Of a DNA stretch of 64,000 nucleotides, positions 27,632-35,697 are shown piece by piece. The stretch lies in NCBI RefSeq assembly GCF_014643835.1, contig NZ_BMKD01000007.1, positions 62,001 to 126,000 on the forward strand, written 5' to 3'. The translations under genes were made by a program, and so were the position numbers. Each line of letters begins with the position of its first letter. The stretch's first letter is position 1. Origin of the DNA: Mucilaginibacter rubeus (GTDB lineage: Bacteria; Bacteroidota; Bacteroidia; Sphingobacteriales; Sphingobacteriaceae). The notes under the pieces are model-generated. The model did not search any database. It worked only from the letters and a program-made list of their open reading frames with translations, and was not told where the DNA came from.

Positions 27632-28390
27632 TTATAACTTTTTAATCTCGATATTCCTGTACCACACATCCGCACCATGATCCTGCAGCACGATGTGGCC
27701 GGTTTTAAACGTGCCGAAGTCCGGCCATTCCTTGAATTTGCTGCCTGCTACCAGTTTTTTCCAATTATCGTCCCACAGGGTGGTTGACAGTACATGTTCG
27801 CCGTTAATGGTGAAATCAAGCTTGCTGTTGTTGCAAACAATCTCCACCTTATTCCATTCGCCGGCAGGTTTAACTACTTCTTTTGATATCGAGATCAGGT
27901 CATACAAATCACCTGCGCGGTGTTTGATGAGTTTGCCATCCTCATTCTCCTTGTTATCAACTACCTGGCATTCGGGGCCGGTAAAATAGCTGTACTTATA
28001 TTTAGTAGTATCTTCCTTAACGTGAAACAGGATCCCGCTGTTGCCGCCTTTAGAAATTCTCCATTCCAGCTTAAGGTCAAAGTTCCCATATTCCTCGTTG
28101 CTTACCATATCACCGCCGTTTTTGCTTTGCCAGTCGCCTTTTTGCGATGCGTCGAGGTGCAGTACGCCATCTTCTGCCTTCCAGGCCAAACCCGGTGCCG
28201 GTTTACCATAAGCATGCCAGCCACCGGTAGTTTTGCCGTCAAACAATGGCTCAAATCCCGAAGCCATACCGTCACTTTTTTTATTGGTATCAGCAACACT
28301 GGTGCTGTCATTATTATAGTTTTTGGGGGTGGACGAATGGCAGCCGCTTACTGCTATGGCTGTTAGTGCTATTAAAAATAACTTGTTCAT
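27632..28390 (-). CDS. DUF1080 (3-keto-disaccharide hydrolase family) lipoprotein
   Basis: A 252-residue lipoprotein: the signal LIALTAIAVSGC ends in a lipobox cysteine at residue 17. The remaining part is a concanavalin-like DUF1080 domain with the hallmarks FDGKTTGGWHAYG, GDMVSNEEYGNFDLKLEW, KGGNSGILFHV and HIVLQDHGADVWYRNIEI (the last ending the fold). The family is now named for 3-keto-glycoside hydrolysis. It is the last gene of a four-gene minus-strand operon with GMC and Gfo/Idh/MocA oxidoreductases, which fits a role in cleaving oxidised sugars. The gap from the GMC gene is 25 bp. Confidence 0.92.
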   Translation of the reverse strand: MNKLFLIALTAIAVSGCHSSTPKNYNNDSTSVADTNKKSDGMASGFEPLFDGKTTGGWHAYGKPAPGLAWKAEDGVLHLDASQKGDWQSKNGGDMVSNEEYGNFDLKLEWRISKGGNSGILFHVKEDTTKYKYSYFTGPECQVVDNKENEDGKLIKHRAGDLYDLISISKEVVKPAGEWNKVEIVCNNSKLDFTINGEHVLSTTLWDDNWKKLVAGSKFKEWPDFGTFKTGHIVLQDHGADVWYRNIEIKKL

Positions 28391-28415
28391 TGATGCTATG
28401 TTTAATTAGTAAGTT

Positions 28416-30131
28416 TTAAAGATTTCCCTTTTTAAATTCGCCTGCGGCATATGTAGCTGCGCGGGCTGTTAATGCCATATACAATATCGATGGGCTCTGG
28501 TTGCCTGTAGTGGTCATGCAGGCGCCGTCGGTAACAAATACGTTTTTACACAGGTGCAACTGGTTCCATTGGTTAAGCAGCGATGTTTTTGGATCTTTCC
28601 CCATACGTACCCCACCCATTTCATGGATATCGAGACCCGGGGCCTGCTTGTTTTCATGCTTTTGGATATTAGTGCAGCCTGCTTTTTCAAACATAGCTGC
28701 AGTCTGGGTTAAAAAGTCCTGGATCATGCGCTCATCATTATCATCATACTCAACCGAAGTGATCAGCAGCGGGATCCCCCATTGATCTTTCTGCTCTTTA
28801 CTTAAACGCACATGGTTCCTTTCCTTGGGTATGGTTTCGCCCTGCAAGTACATGTAAGCACTCCATCCGCCCGGTTCTGTAAGCGAATCTTTGTAAGCCC
28901 CTCCTACCTCGCCTTCGGCGGTTTCTTTTGGTCCGCGGTTACGGTAGGCACCCATAAAAGTGGTAAAACCGCCTTTATAGTCAGTTTCCTGTTTGTGCAG
29001 GTTACGATAATTGGCCAGGATCAGCTCGGTTGGGTTACGGCCAAAATAATATCGATCTAAAAAGCCATCTATTTCGGCCGTTACCGATGCCCGGTAATTT
29101 TGAAAGGCGATGTATTTACCCAGTAATCCATTATCATTACCAAGCCCGTTCGGGAACCGACCTGATGTTGAATTAAGCAGGACCAGGTTAGTATTTAATG
29201 CCGAAGCATTCATGAAAATGATACGTGCTTTATATATAAGTTCCTGTTTGGTATTGGTATCTATAACTTTTACTCCGGTAGCTTTGCCCAGTTTTTCATC
29301 ATAAATAATAGAATGAACAACCGAGAACGGCCGTATGGTAAGATTACCTGTTTTTTTGGCCCATGGCAGTGTTGAACTTACCGAACTAAAATAACCCCCG
29401 AAGGGGCAGCCACGCATACACAGGTTCCGTGCCATGCATTTAACGCGTCCCTGATCTATGTGGATCTGCTTCGGCTCAGTAATATGCGCCCAGCGGGCAT
29501 GTACGAGGTGCCTGTCGGGATAGTTTTCTTTTACTTTTTTGCTGATGTGTTCCTGCACGGCATTCATATCAAAAGGAGGCAAAAACTCGCCATCGGGCAT
29601 AGCTTCAATGCCATCCTTATTGCCGCAAACGCCTATAAACTTTTCTACATGTGAATACCATGGCGCCACATCATCATAACTAATAGGCCATTCAATACCA
29701 TAACCAAACCGCGCCGGGTTTTCAAACTCATACTTGCTCCATCGCTGGCAAGCCCTTCCCCAGGTAAGCGATTTACCGCCAACCTGGTAGCCACGGATCC
29801 AATCGAAAGGTTTTTCCTGTATGTAGGGATGATCTTTATCCTTCACAAAAAAATGGGCATCGTCTTCACCATAACCGGCAGCTCGGCTTATCAACGGATT
29901 TTCGTCGAGGAACGCTTTCGTCATAGCCCCGCGGTGTTTAAACTCCCAGGGATCCATAGTTGCGGTGGGATAATCTTTGATATGCTGCACATCACGGCCC
30001 CGCTCCAGCACCAGGGTCTTTAAGCCCTGCTCGCAAAGCTCTTTAGCCGCCCATCCGCCGCTGATGCCCGAGCCTATTACTATGGCATCATAAGTAAACC
30101 GCTCGGCGGCATTTGTAGGTTCATCAGGCAT
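28416..30131 (-). CDS. GMC-family FAD oxidoreductase
   Basis: A 571-residue flavoprotein of the glucose-methanol-choline family. The FAD-binding dinucleotide fold is at the N-terminus (DAIVIGSGISGGWAAKEL, then LVLERG). The catalytic-side histidine lies in LDIHEMGGVRMG and the second conserved residue in TTTGNQSPSILYMALTARAA. There is no signal peptide. Bacteroidota relatives oxidise the C3 hydroxyl of glycosides, passing electrons to a small subunit; no gluconate-2-dehydrogenase subunit 3-like gene is next to it here, so its electron acceptor is unclear. It lies 61 bp after the NagB-like gene and 25 bp before the DUF1080 gene. Confidence 0.9.
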   Translation of the reverse strand: MPDEPTNAAERFTYDAIVIGSGISGGWAAKELCEQGLKTLVLERGRDVQHIKDYPTATMDPWEFKHRGAMTKAFLDENPLISRAAGYGEDDAHFFVKDKDHPYIQEKPFDWIRGYQVGGKSLTWGRACQRWSKYEFENPARFGYGIEWPISYDDVAPWYSHVEKFIGVCGNKDGIEAMPDGEFLPPFDMNAVQEHISKKVKENYPDRHLVHARWAHITEPKQIHIDQGRVKCMARNLCMRGCPFGGYFSSVSSTLPWAKKTGNLTIRPFSVVHSIIYDEKLGKATGVKVIDTNTKQELIYKARIIFMNASALNTNLVLLNSTSGRFPNGLGNDNGLLGKYIAFQNYRASVTAEIDGFLDRYYFGRNPTELILANYRNLHKQETDYKGGFTTFMGAYRNRGPKETAEGEVGGAYKDSLTEPGGWSAYMYLQGETIPKERNHVRLSKEQKDQWGIPLLITSVEYDDNDERMIQDFLTQTAAMFEKAGCTNIQKHENKQAPGLDIHEMGGVRMGKDPKTSLLNQWNQLHLCKNVFVTDGACMTTTGNQSPSILYMALTARAATYAAGEFKKGNL

Positions 30132-30192
30132 GGATACAATTGGTTATGGTTAATAAACTGTTTAATTGCCAATAGGTTTGCGCTTTCAGCTC

Positions 30193-30927
30193 TTATACTG
30201 TTAAGCTCAGTTCCGCCGCCGCGGCTTCATCTAAAAACACCTGCGCATATTGCAAAGTTTTAAATATGGAAGCCGGTATATCGCTGGTGACACATCCCTG
30301 CAAAGCCTGGGCTATTATAGGTGCTTTTTTACTCCCGCTGGCTATCAGCACCGGTACGGAGGCGTCGGCCAGGTGCCTTAAACCAAGTGTAATGCCTTCG
30401 GTTAAAACAGTATCCGTAGTAAAATATTTTTGAGCAACCTCAATAGTAATGGGCGCCAGGGGCGAGTGATGGGCATACGAATGAAAATCAGCACCGGGCT
30501 CATTAAGACCGATGTGACCATTTAGCCCCACGCCAACCACCATCATATCCAGACCACCAAGTTTATCAATATGTTTGTTCATAGCCTGGCATTCGGCATC
30601 CAGATCATCGGCAACGGCATTAAAAAACTTCTTTTTTTTAGCTGAAATATTAAGCGGCGTAAAAAAATGTTTTTCGAGGAAATAAGTGCAGCTGCCATCA
30701 TTAGTACGGTCGAGGCCAACCCATTCATCCAGTCCCACAAAGTTGGTTCGGCTAAAATCAACCTGTCCGTTATTTGCATACTGAACCAGGTAACTGAACA
30801 TACCGGTTGGCGAATCACCGGAAGGGAAGCAGATCAACGCATCCGGCTTTTGGTTAACCAAGGTAACTACCAGGTCGGCCACCGCCTTCGACATGGTATT
30901 ATAATCAGGATATGTATGTAGTTTCAT
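30193..30927 (-). CDS. NagB-like glucosamine-6-phosphate deaminase/isomerase
   Basis: A 244-residue sugar-phosphate isomerase-fold protein. Motifs include PSGDSPTGMF (phosphate loop, 35-44), LDEWVGL with Asp67, and VGVGLNGHIGLNEPG with Asn136, His138 and Glu143. The Asn in place of the aspartate of E. coli NagB is also found in the Bacillus subtilis type, so activity is likely kept. It would convert glucosamine-6-phosphate to fructose-6-phosphate and ammonia, or act on a related amino sugar phosphate. Only 3 bp separate it from the Gfo/Idh/MocA gene, so the two are co-translated. Confidence 0.87.
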   Translation of the reverse strand: MKLHTYPDYNTMSKAVADLVVTLVNQKPDALICFPSGDSPTGMFSYLVQYANNGQVDFSRTNFVGLDEWVGLDRTNDGSCTYFLEKHFFTPLNISAKKKKFFNAVADDLDAECQAMNKHIDKLGGLDMMVVGVGLNGHIGLNEPGADFHSYAHHSPLAPITIEVAQKYFTTDTVLTEGITLGLRHLADASVPVLIASGSKKAPIIAQALQGCVTSDIPASIFKTLQYAQVFLDEAAAAELSLTV

Positions 30928-30930
30928 TTG

Positions 30931-32016
30931 TTATTTATTATCGAGCCAAAGATTTACAGGTTTATCAATCTTTGCCGAAAATGGCAGCTCAATTTTTTTG
31001 CCGGCACCTGCCGAAGCATAAGCTGCATAGATAAGTTCGAGCACAGCTCTGCCGTCTTCCCCGGTTACAAGCGGGGTTTTGTTGTTCTGTACGCAATCAA
31101 TAAAATGTTTTAGCTCATGCGGATAACCCTGGTTAAAAGCCTCTTCAAAAATGGTAAAACTCCAGCCTTGTGTAGTATCCGATTTTTCCATGGCGTAACC
31201 ATAGCCATCGCGGCTGTATGTTACTGCTGCATTGCCCATAAACAAATCGGCATAAATAACGCCGCTAAGGCCATGGATTTCGCAACGGTCATCCATCCCA
31301 CCATGTTTCGCCCAGCTGTTTTCTGCCACGGCAGTTACCCCGTTTTCAAACTCAACGATAATTACTGAATTGTCTTCGCCTTTGGTGCGGCCTTTATGCA
31401 ATACGGTGCTCATGCTGGCGTAAACACTTTTAGGTTTGACATTATTCAGCATCCAGCGAAACCAGCCTAACGCGTGGCAGCCCATATCCATGATCACCCC
31501 ACCGCCCGAAAAATTGATATCATAAAACCAATCCGAATGCGGGCCCGAATGCTTTTCGCCCTGCTTCAGCATATAGATCTCGCCGACGGCGCCCTCTTTT
31601 ACCAAATGCCTGGCCCGCTCGTATTTGGGTGTGAAGCAAAGCTCTTCGGCGTACATCAGTTTTACGTTGTTGGCCTTGCATACGGCTATCATTTCATCGG
31701 CCTCCTCAAGCGTGACGGCAAGTGGTTTCTCAATAATTACATGCTTTCCGGCTTTGGCTGCCTTGATGGTGGCTTCGGCGTGCAGGTAATTGGGCAGGCA
31801 GATATCTACCACCTCACAGCCAGACTCGGCCAGCAGTTTATCAATATCATCAAACCATTGGGTTATGTGATATTTTTCGGCAAAGACTTTGGCTTTTTCG
31901 GGATTGCGGGCATAGCAGGCCACAACATCGGCCTCGGGGATAAAACGATGGTATGATTCCATGTGGATATCAGTAATAAAACCGGCACCCAGTATGGCTA
32001 CTTTAGTTTTGTTCAT
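30931..32016 (-). CDS. Gfo/Idh/MocA-family dehydrogenase
   Basis: A 361-residue NAD(P)-dependent sugar oxidoreductase. The Rossmann motif AILGAGFI lies at the N-terminus, the EKPLAVTLEEADEM motif carries the conserved EKP lysine (about residue 95), and the C-terminal domain contains GGVIMDMGCHALGWFRWM with the catalytic Asp and His. No Tat signal is visible, so it is cytoplasmic. It is the first gene of the operon with NagB-like, GMC and DUF1080 genes. Together they suggest oxidation at a sugar hydroxyl, hydrolysis of the oxidised glycoside, and return to central metabolism. The promoter should lie in the 100 bp beyond 32016. Confidence 0.9.
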   Translation of the reverse strand: MNKTKVAILGAGFITDIHMESYHRFIPEADVVACYARNPEKAKVFAEKYHITQWFDDIDKLLAESGCEVVDICLPNYLHAEATIKAAKAGKHVIIEKPLAVTLEEADEMIAVCKANNVKLMYAEELCFTPKYERARHLVKEGAVGEIYMLKQGEKHSGPHSDWFYDINFSGGGVIMDMGCHALGWFRWMLNNVKPKSVYASMSTVLHKGRTKGEDNSVIIVEFENGVTAVAENSWAKHGGMDDRCEIHGLSGVIYADLFMGNAAVTYSRDGYGYAMEKSDTTQGWSFTIFEEAFNQGYPHELKHFIDCVQNNKTPLVTGEDGRAVLELIYAAYASAGAGKKIELPFSAKIDKPVNLWLDNK

Positions 32017-32149
32017 AAAACGTATATATAATAAAGCGCCGATAATTGGAACAGCGCGCAGGATTTACATGGTTTGGAATACCGTTCAAGATTAGTGAAT
32101 AATATTTAAAAATTGAAAATTTTTAGAAGATGTATTGGGCAAGTAACAA

Positions 32150-32468
32150 CTGTTGTGGTATCCAAGTCACATTGGCCCGCTCAATCGCCGCGGGTTGGCT
32201 TTGCTCTTTTTCTTGATAAAAAGAACCAAAACCGAGCCGAGTGAGCTCATGAGCGCCTATAAAACAAAATACTTCGCGAATAAATCAAGTCAGCAGATAG
32301 GCTTCTTTACGCGCAAGGCCTTGCCCTGCAAACCGGGCAGAACCACGGGCTGCAATTATTTTGCCCTGCCTTCACAGGCTCCCGCTTCTGCAAAAACTTG
32401 CTATGCCCTTTCCTGCGCTCTTGGCCACCATTGTTCTGCCCGCTTTCGCCCGAAGCTTACCTGCTGAC
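32150..32468 (-). repeat. Dispersed ~320-bp repeat, copy 2 (inverted)
   Basis: The reverse complement of this stretch aligns with 15888-16225, with the same series of conserved blocks. The best-kept parts are around GCAAAATAATTGCAGCCCGT and CTGCTGACTTGATTTATTCG. It sits in the 537-bp gap between the sugar operon and a small gene. The rest of the gap (32017-32149 and 32469-32553) shows nothing recognisable apart from the likely operon promoter region. Confidence 0.75.
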
Positions 32469-32553
32469 AGAAGCGGTTTCAAATATGTTACGGGAATTTA
32501 ACGAGAGCCTTTATAAATACCATCTCCAAGTTTAAAGCAACAGTTTTATTCTC

Positions 32554-32799
32554 CTACTGTTCCATGATATGTTTTTTGATAAACTCAATTGTTGATTCGG
32601 GCAGGGCGTTGCCGCTGGCCTGGGTAAGGTTGCCGTCGGGCTGTAATTCCAGCTCGGCATTGATATTGTTATCTATAAAAACATGCAGCTTGTTTTGTTC
32701 CTTTTCAACGCGGCAGGTAAGCTCACGTTCTGAATAGTTGATCAGGAATTCGTATTTCCCGTCTTTAGGGGCTGGTGTGGTATCTTTTTGGTCGATCAT
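32554..32799 (-). CDS. Small hypothetical protein (about 81 aa)
   Basis: I do not recognise the family. From the ATG at 32799 it encodes about 81 residues, soluble and acidic, with predicted alternating beta strands (YEFLINYSERELTCRVEKEQ, NKLHVFIDNNINAELELQPDG), followed by a short helix. An in-frame upstream start at 32826 is less likely. It is flanked by the dispersed repeat on one side and the OstA terminator on the other, so it is probably a single-gene unit. Codon use resembles that of its neighbours. Confidence 0.6.
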   Translation of the reverse strand: MIDQKDTTPAPKDGKYEFLINYSERELTCRVEKEQNKLHVFIDNNINAELELQPDGNLTQASGNALPESTIEFIKKHIMEQ

Positions 32800-32895
32800 G
32801 GCGGTTTGTTTATGGAGATAACACACCGGATTGCATGATGTTTACTTTACAGGCAAATAAAACAGTTGTTTAAACATGTTTTAAAATGAGGCAGA

Positions 32896-32928
32896 AAAAA
32901 AGAGATAGCCCGCCGGCTGTCTCTTTTT
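32896..32928 (-). terminator. Terminator downstream of OstA-like gene
   Basis: A stem formed by AAAAAGAGA.AGCC and GGCT.TCTCTTTTT with a 4-nt loop, one unpaired base on each side, followed by T-rich DNA on the minus strand. It lies about 140 bp after the OstA-like stop. It could also work on the plus strand. Confidence 0.7.
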
Positions 32929-33069
32929 AAATTTAAGTTGACTGACCTCATTATTTATCATAAAGAACTAATTGGTTAGAACGATAATAACAATTAGTCA
33001 AATATAAGCACTATAGAATTAGTAGACTAATTTTTTTGATAAAAAATGTTACTTTTTTTTCATTTTGGG
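32929..33069. other. AT-rich spacer with perfect palindrome
   Basis: The spacer holds AATTAGT-AG-ACTAATT (33017-33032), a perfect 7-bp inverted repeat, and two further copies of AATTAGT/ACTAATT nearby. It could be an operator or a relic; no gene lies directly downstream on the plus strand. Confidence 0.3.
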
Positions 33070-35646
33070 TCAGTTTTTCTTAACAGATGGCGTTTTGTTA
33101 ACAATACTGTCCTTTTTCTGCCCATTTCCGGGTAGTTTTGGCACAAAATTTCTGATTATCGTATCCTTTTTAAATTTTATTACATTATTCTTCCCAGTAT
33201 CAACTTTTAGGGTACTATCCGGGAGGTTTTTTATTCCGGGGCTCTTCAGGCTATCCGCTTTGAGGCTCACTCCCGGCTTAGCAGTTCCGGGTTTAGCAGG
33301 AGCATTTTTTCCTGGAGATTTAGTTGCCGGTGCTTTTTTACTACGCTTCTTAATAATGTCTTCTTTTGATGCCGGACGCTCTTTAGGTTTCCACAAAAAG
33401 CCTTTCAATATCTTATCATCCTCTTTAACTTTTTCGATAGGGATATAACGATTTTCGGGCTTGGTTAAAAAGTAAATATCCGTAGCCTGGTTCTTTTTAA
33501 AAACGGTACGGATCCGGCTGCTTAATGACCGCTGCATACCCGAAACCTTGCCGCTGTCGCGCTGAAAATAAATGGTTTCGGCATTACCAAACGTATACAT
33601 CTGGTCAAGCTTGTCATCCTTAAAATATCCCCGCATCTTTTTTCCCGACACCTGGTTAAAATGCGTTGAGTCATCCTTTTCAATATTTACGATAAATGCC
33701 GAGGGAAAAAGTTCAATATTATCCAGCTTTTTATGGCGCATTTGCATATATACGGTATCACCGCTCAACTGCGAACCCTGTGTCCAGATAATCGGGTTTA
33801 CATACATGCGCATGGTAGAATCGCTGTTGCTATAAAATACCGAATCGGATTTAGCCTGCAGATCTGATTTAAAGATCTTAACGTGGTGATGGCCAATAAG
33901 CATCCGCACACGTGCCGTATCTTTCAAATTAACCGGGTATTGTTTAAAAACCGGGTCGCGTTGCATTTGTTCACGGTATATACTATCCTGCTTTGCTTTT
34001 TTAGCGGCAGCGAGCGCGTCCTTTTTCCTTTGTAATGAATCATTTACCGGTTTAGGCTTTCCAAAAAAATCGCGGTGAAAATAACTTGTATCTTTAGGCA
34101 CCTTTATATAATAAGCAGTGAGGAACTTTGACGATTTTTTATCAGCCGCCAGTTTACGCTGTTTCAACGTAGTATCGCGTAAAGTACGCTGGCGTTCCTG
34201 GTAAATTTTCTGGTTTTTATAGGTCATGATCTGCGTTTCGATCGTATCAGCAGTCATATATATCGAATCGCGTTTGATGTGGCTGGTATCCTTCGGCGCC
34301 ACAGTTGTTTTTACGGGGACAAGCTTTCCTGCTACTTTAGCAACCCCAGGCTTAATAGCATCGGCCACCCCGGCCAGGCTGCCTATGTTTTTTATATTCG
34401 CTTTATCTTTATTGTTTTTTAATGCTGGGGCCGCCGCCTTCAGTGCCGAATCGATCAGCTTTTCGTTCCCTTTTTTGGCCTGTGTTGCCGCTTTTATCAA
34501 AGCATCGGCATTAGCATCTTTATTATTTTTTAAAGCACCCTGTACCAGCGTAGTCGCCATATCAACATTGGCACTATCCTTTTTACCTATGGCAAAAGGC
34601 TGTTTAACGGGAATAGTATTGGCCGGGGCTTTGCGGTTGCTATCAGGTTTTATAGCATTAGCAATTTTAGTAAGGTCAGTTACTTTTTTGGCCGCCGCTT
34701 TGGCATTCTTATTTGCAGCGGGTAATTGCTTTGCCGTGGTATCGGTTTTACTGGTGTCCTTTTGCTCGGAGATCAGTACCACATAAGCATTTTCGGTAAC
34801 AACAGTTTTTTCTTCGGCCCTGTAATAAGTACCCAGGTCGCCTTTAATGGTTACTTTTTGTTCCTTGTCTTCGAAGGTGATGTTTTTTACCGCGCGGCCA
34901 TAGCCTTTCAGCTTATCGTAAAAAAGGCTGTCACCTTTTAATGATTTGGTACCCTGTCTGTATGAGTTTTTTTTACCAAAATACGCCTGCTCGGTAACGG
35001 TGTTATACAAACCGTTCTCGGTATACAGGGTATCTTTATCCTTGGTGCCGTAAATATTGGTTGGGCCGAAAAAATAGGCAATACGCGTACCCGTGTTATA
35101 CTTAAGGGTATCGTTTTTTATCAAAGCATCGGGTGTGGTGAGCACCACATCGTACCTGAAATATGAGTCGCGGCTAAAAGCAAAATAGTAACCGTTTTTA
35201 CTGGTAAGCACATTGTCCTTATTCACCAACTTTCCGCCGCCTGTATAAGTGCCTATGCGGCTGGCTGTATTATAGGTAAGATAATTAGTGGTTAGTGTGG
35301 CATCACGGTCAACCATTTTAACATTATCGGTAAGGATGGCCGTTTTGGTATTGCCGTTATAGTTCAGTTTATCCGAAAATATGTTCAGCGTATCGCCCTG
35401 GTTTATGTTTACATTACCAAAAGCATCAAAAGCATTATCGCTGGGATAAAAGTAAGCACTATCCGACCGGAGGATAGAGTAATCCTGCTTAAACACACCT
35501 TTATATACCTTAATCAGCTGTTTGCCGCTAGCCGTTTTTCCGCCGGTGCTTCGTTCAGATTGTATCAGGTTTACAATTGATTTTTTTTGAGCCATGGCTG
35601 TAGTTGCCATCGCCAAAAACAAAAAGCATAAAACGTATTTCCTCAC
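33070..35646 (-). CDS. OstA-like protein (LptA/OstA_N family, large form)
   Basis: An 858-residue exported protein with a signal peptide (VLCFLFLAMATTAMAQ, cleavage near residue 20). The first ~290 residues are OstA-like repeats (for example DKLNYNGNTKTAILTDNVKM and LTTNYLTYNTASRIGTYTGG), a beta-jellyroll fold related to LptA. The middle (about 295-460) is a low-complexity Lys/Ala/Asp/Thr-rich linker, and a second beta-rich part follows (about 470-780). The C-terminus is a basic Pro/Lys-rich tail. It probably takes part in lipopolysaccharide transport across the periplasm. The start is a GTG placed 5 bp after a TAATTTTG promoter box. It is divergent from tilS. Confidence 0.85.
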   Translation of the reverse strand: MRKYVLCFLFLAMATTAMAQKKSIVNLIQSERSTGGKTASGKQLIKVYKGVFKQDYSILRSDSAYFYPSDNAFDAFGNVNINQGDTLNIFSDKLNYNGNTKTAILTDNVKMVDRDATLTTNYLTYNTASRIGTYTGGGKLVNKDNVLTSKNGYYFAFSRDSYFRYDVVLTTPDALIKNDTLKYNTGTRIAYFFGPTNIYGTKDKDTLYTENGLYNTVTEQAYFGKKNSYRQGTKSLKGDSLFYDKLKGYGRAVKNITFEDKEQKVTIKGDLGTYYRAEEKTVVTENAYVVLISEQKDTSKTDTTAKQLPAANKNAKAAAKKVTDLTKIANAIKPDSNRKAPANTIPVKQPFAIGKKDSANVDMATTLVQGALKNNKDANADALIKAATQAKKGNEKLIDSALKAAAPALKNNKDKANIKNIGSLAGVADAIKPGVAKVAGKLVPVKTTVAPKDTSHIKRDSIYMTADTIETQIMTYKNQKIYQERQRTLRDTTLKQRKLAADKKSSKFLTAYYIKVPKDTSYFHRDFFGKPKPVNDSLQRKKDALAAAKKAKQDSIYREQMQRDPVFKQYPVNLKDTARVRMLIGHHHVKIFKSDLQAKSDSVFYSNSDSTMRMYVNPIIWTQGSQLSGDTVYMQMRHKKLDNIELFPSAFIVNIEKDDSTHFNQVSGKKMRGYFKDDKLDQMYTFGNAETIYFQRDSGKVSGMQRSLSSRIRTVFKKNQATDIYFLTKPENRYIPIEKVKEDDKILKGFLWKPKERPASKEDIIKKRSKKAPATKSPGKNAPAKPGTAKPGVSLKADSLKSPGIKNLPDSTLKVDTGKNNVIKFKKDTIIRNFVPKLPGNGQKKDSIVNKTPSVKKN

Positions 35647-35651
35647 AATGG

Positions 35652-35659
35652 CAAAATTA
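35652..35659 (-). promoter_or_regulatory. TAnnTTTG box before OstA-like GTG start
   Basis: TAATTTTG on the minus strand stands 5 bp before the GTG start codon, predicting a leaderless or nearly leaderless mRNA. No clear -33 element was found. Confidence 0.45.
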
Positions 35660-35663
35660 GTTT

Positions 35664-35693
35664 TTTGTTGGGGTTATTAAATTAATAATTTTG
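35664..35693 (+). promoter_or_regulatory. tilS promoter
   Basis: TTTG at 35664-35667 and TAATTTTG at 35686-35693, separated by 18 bp, match the Bacteroidota consensus. The tilS ATG at 35698 is 4 bp after the box, so the transcript would start at or next to the start codon. Confidence 0.6.
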
Positions 35694-35697
35694 ATGA

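Noticed and set aside
30193-30927. Loss of the catalytic aspartate of NagB (Asn136)
   Set aside because: The Bacillus subtilis type also has Asn here and is active, so this is a subgroup feature.
32153-32467. 104-codon open frame in the inverted repeat copy
   Set aside because: It lies within the repeat and shows no matching frame in the other copy.
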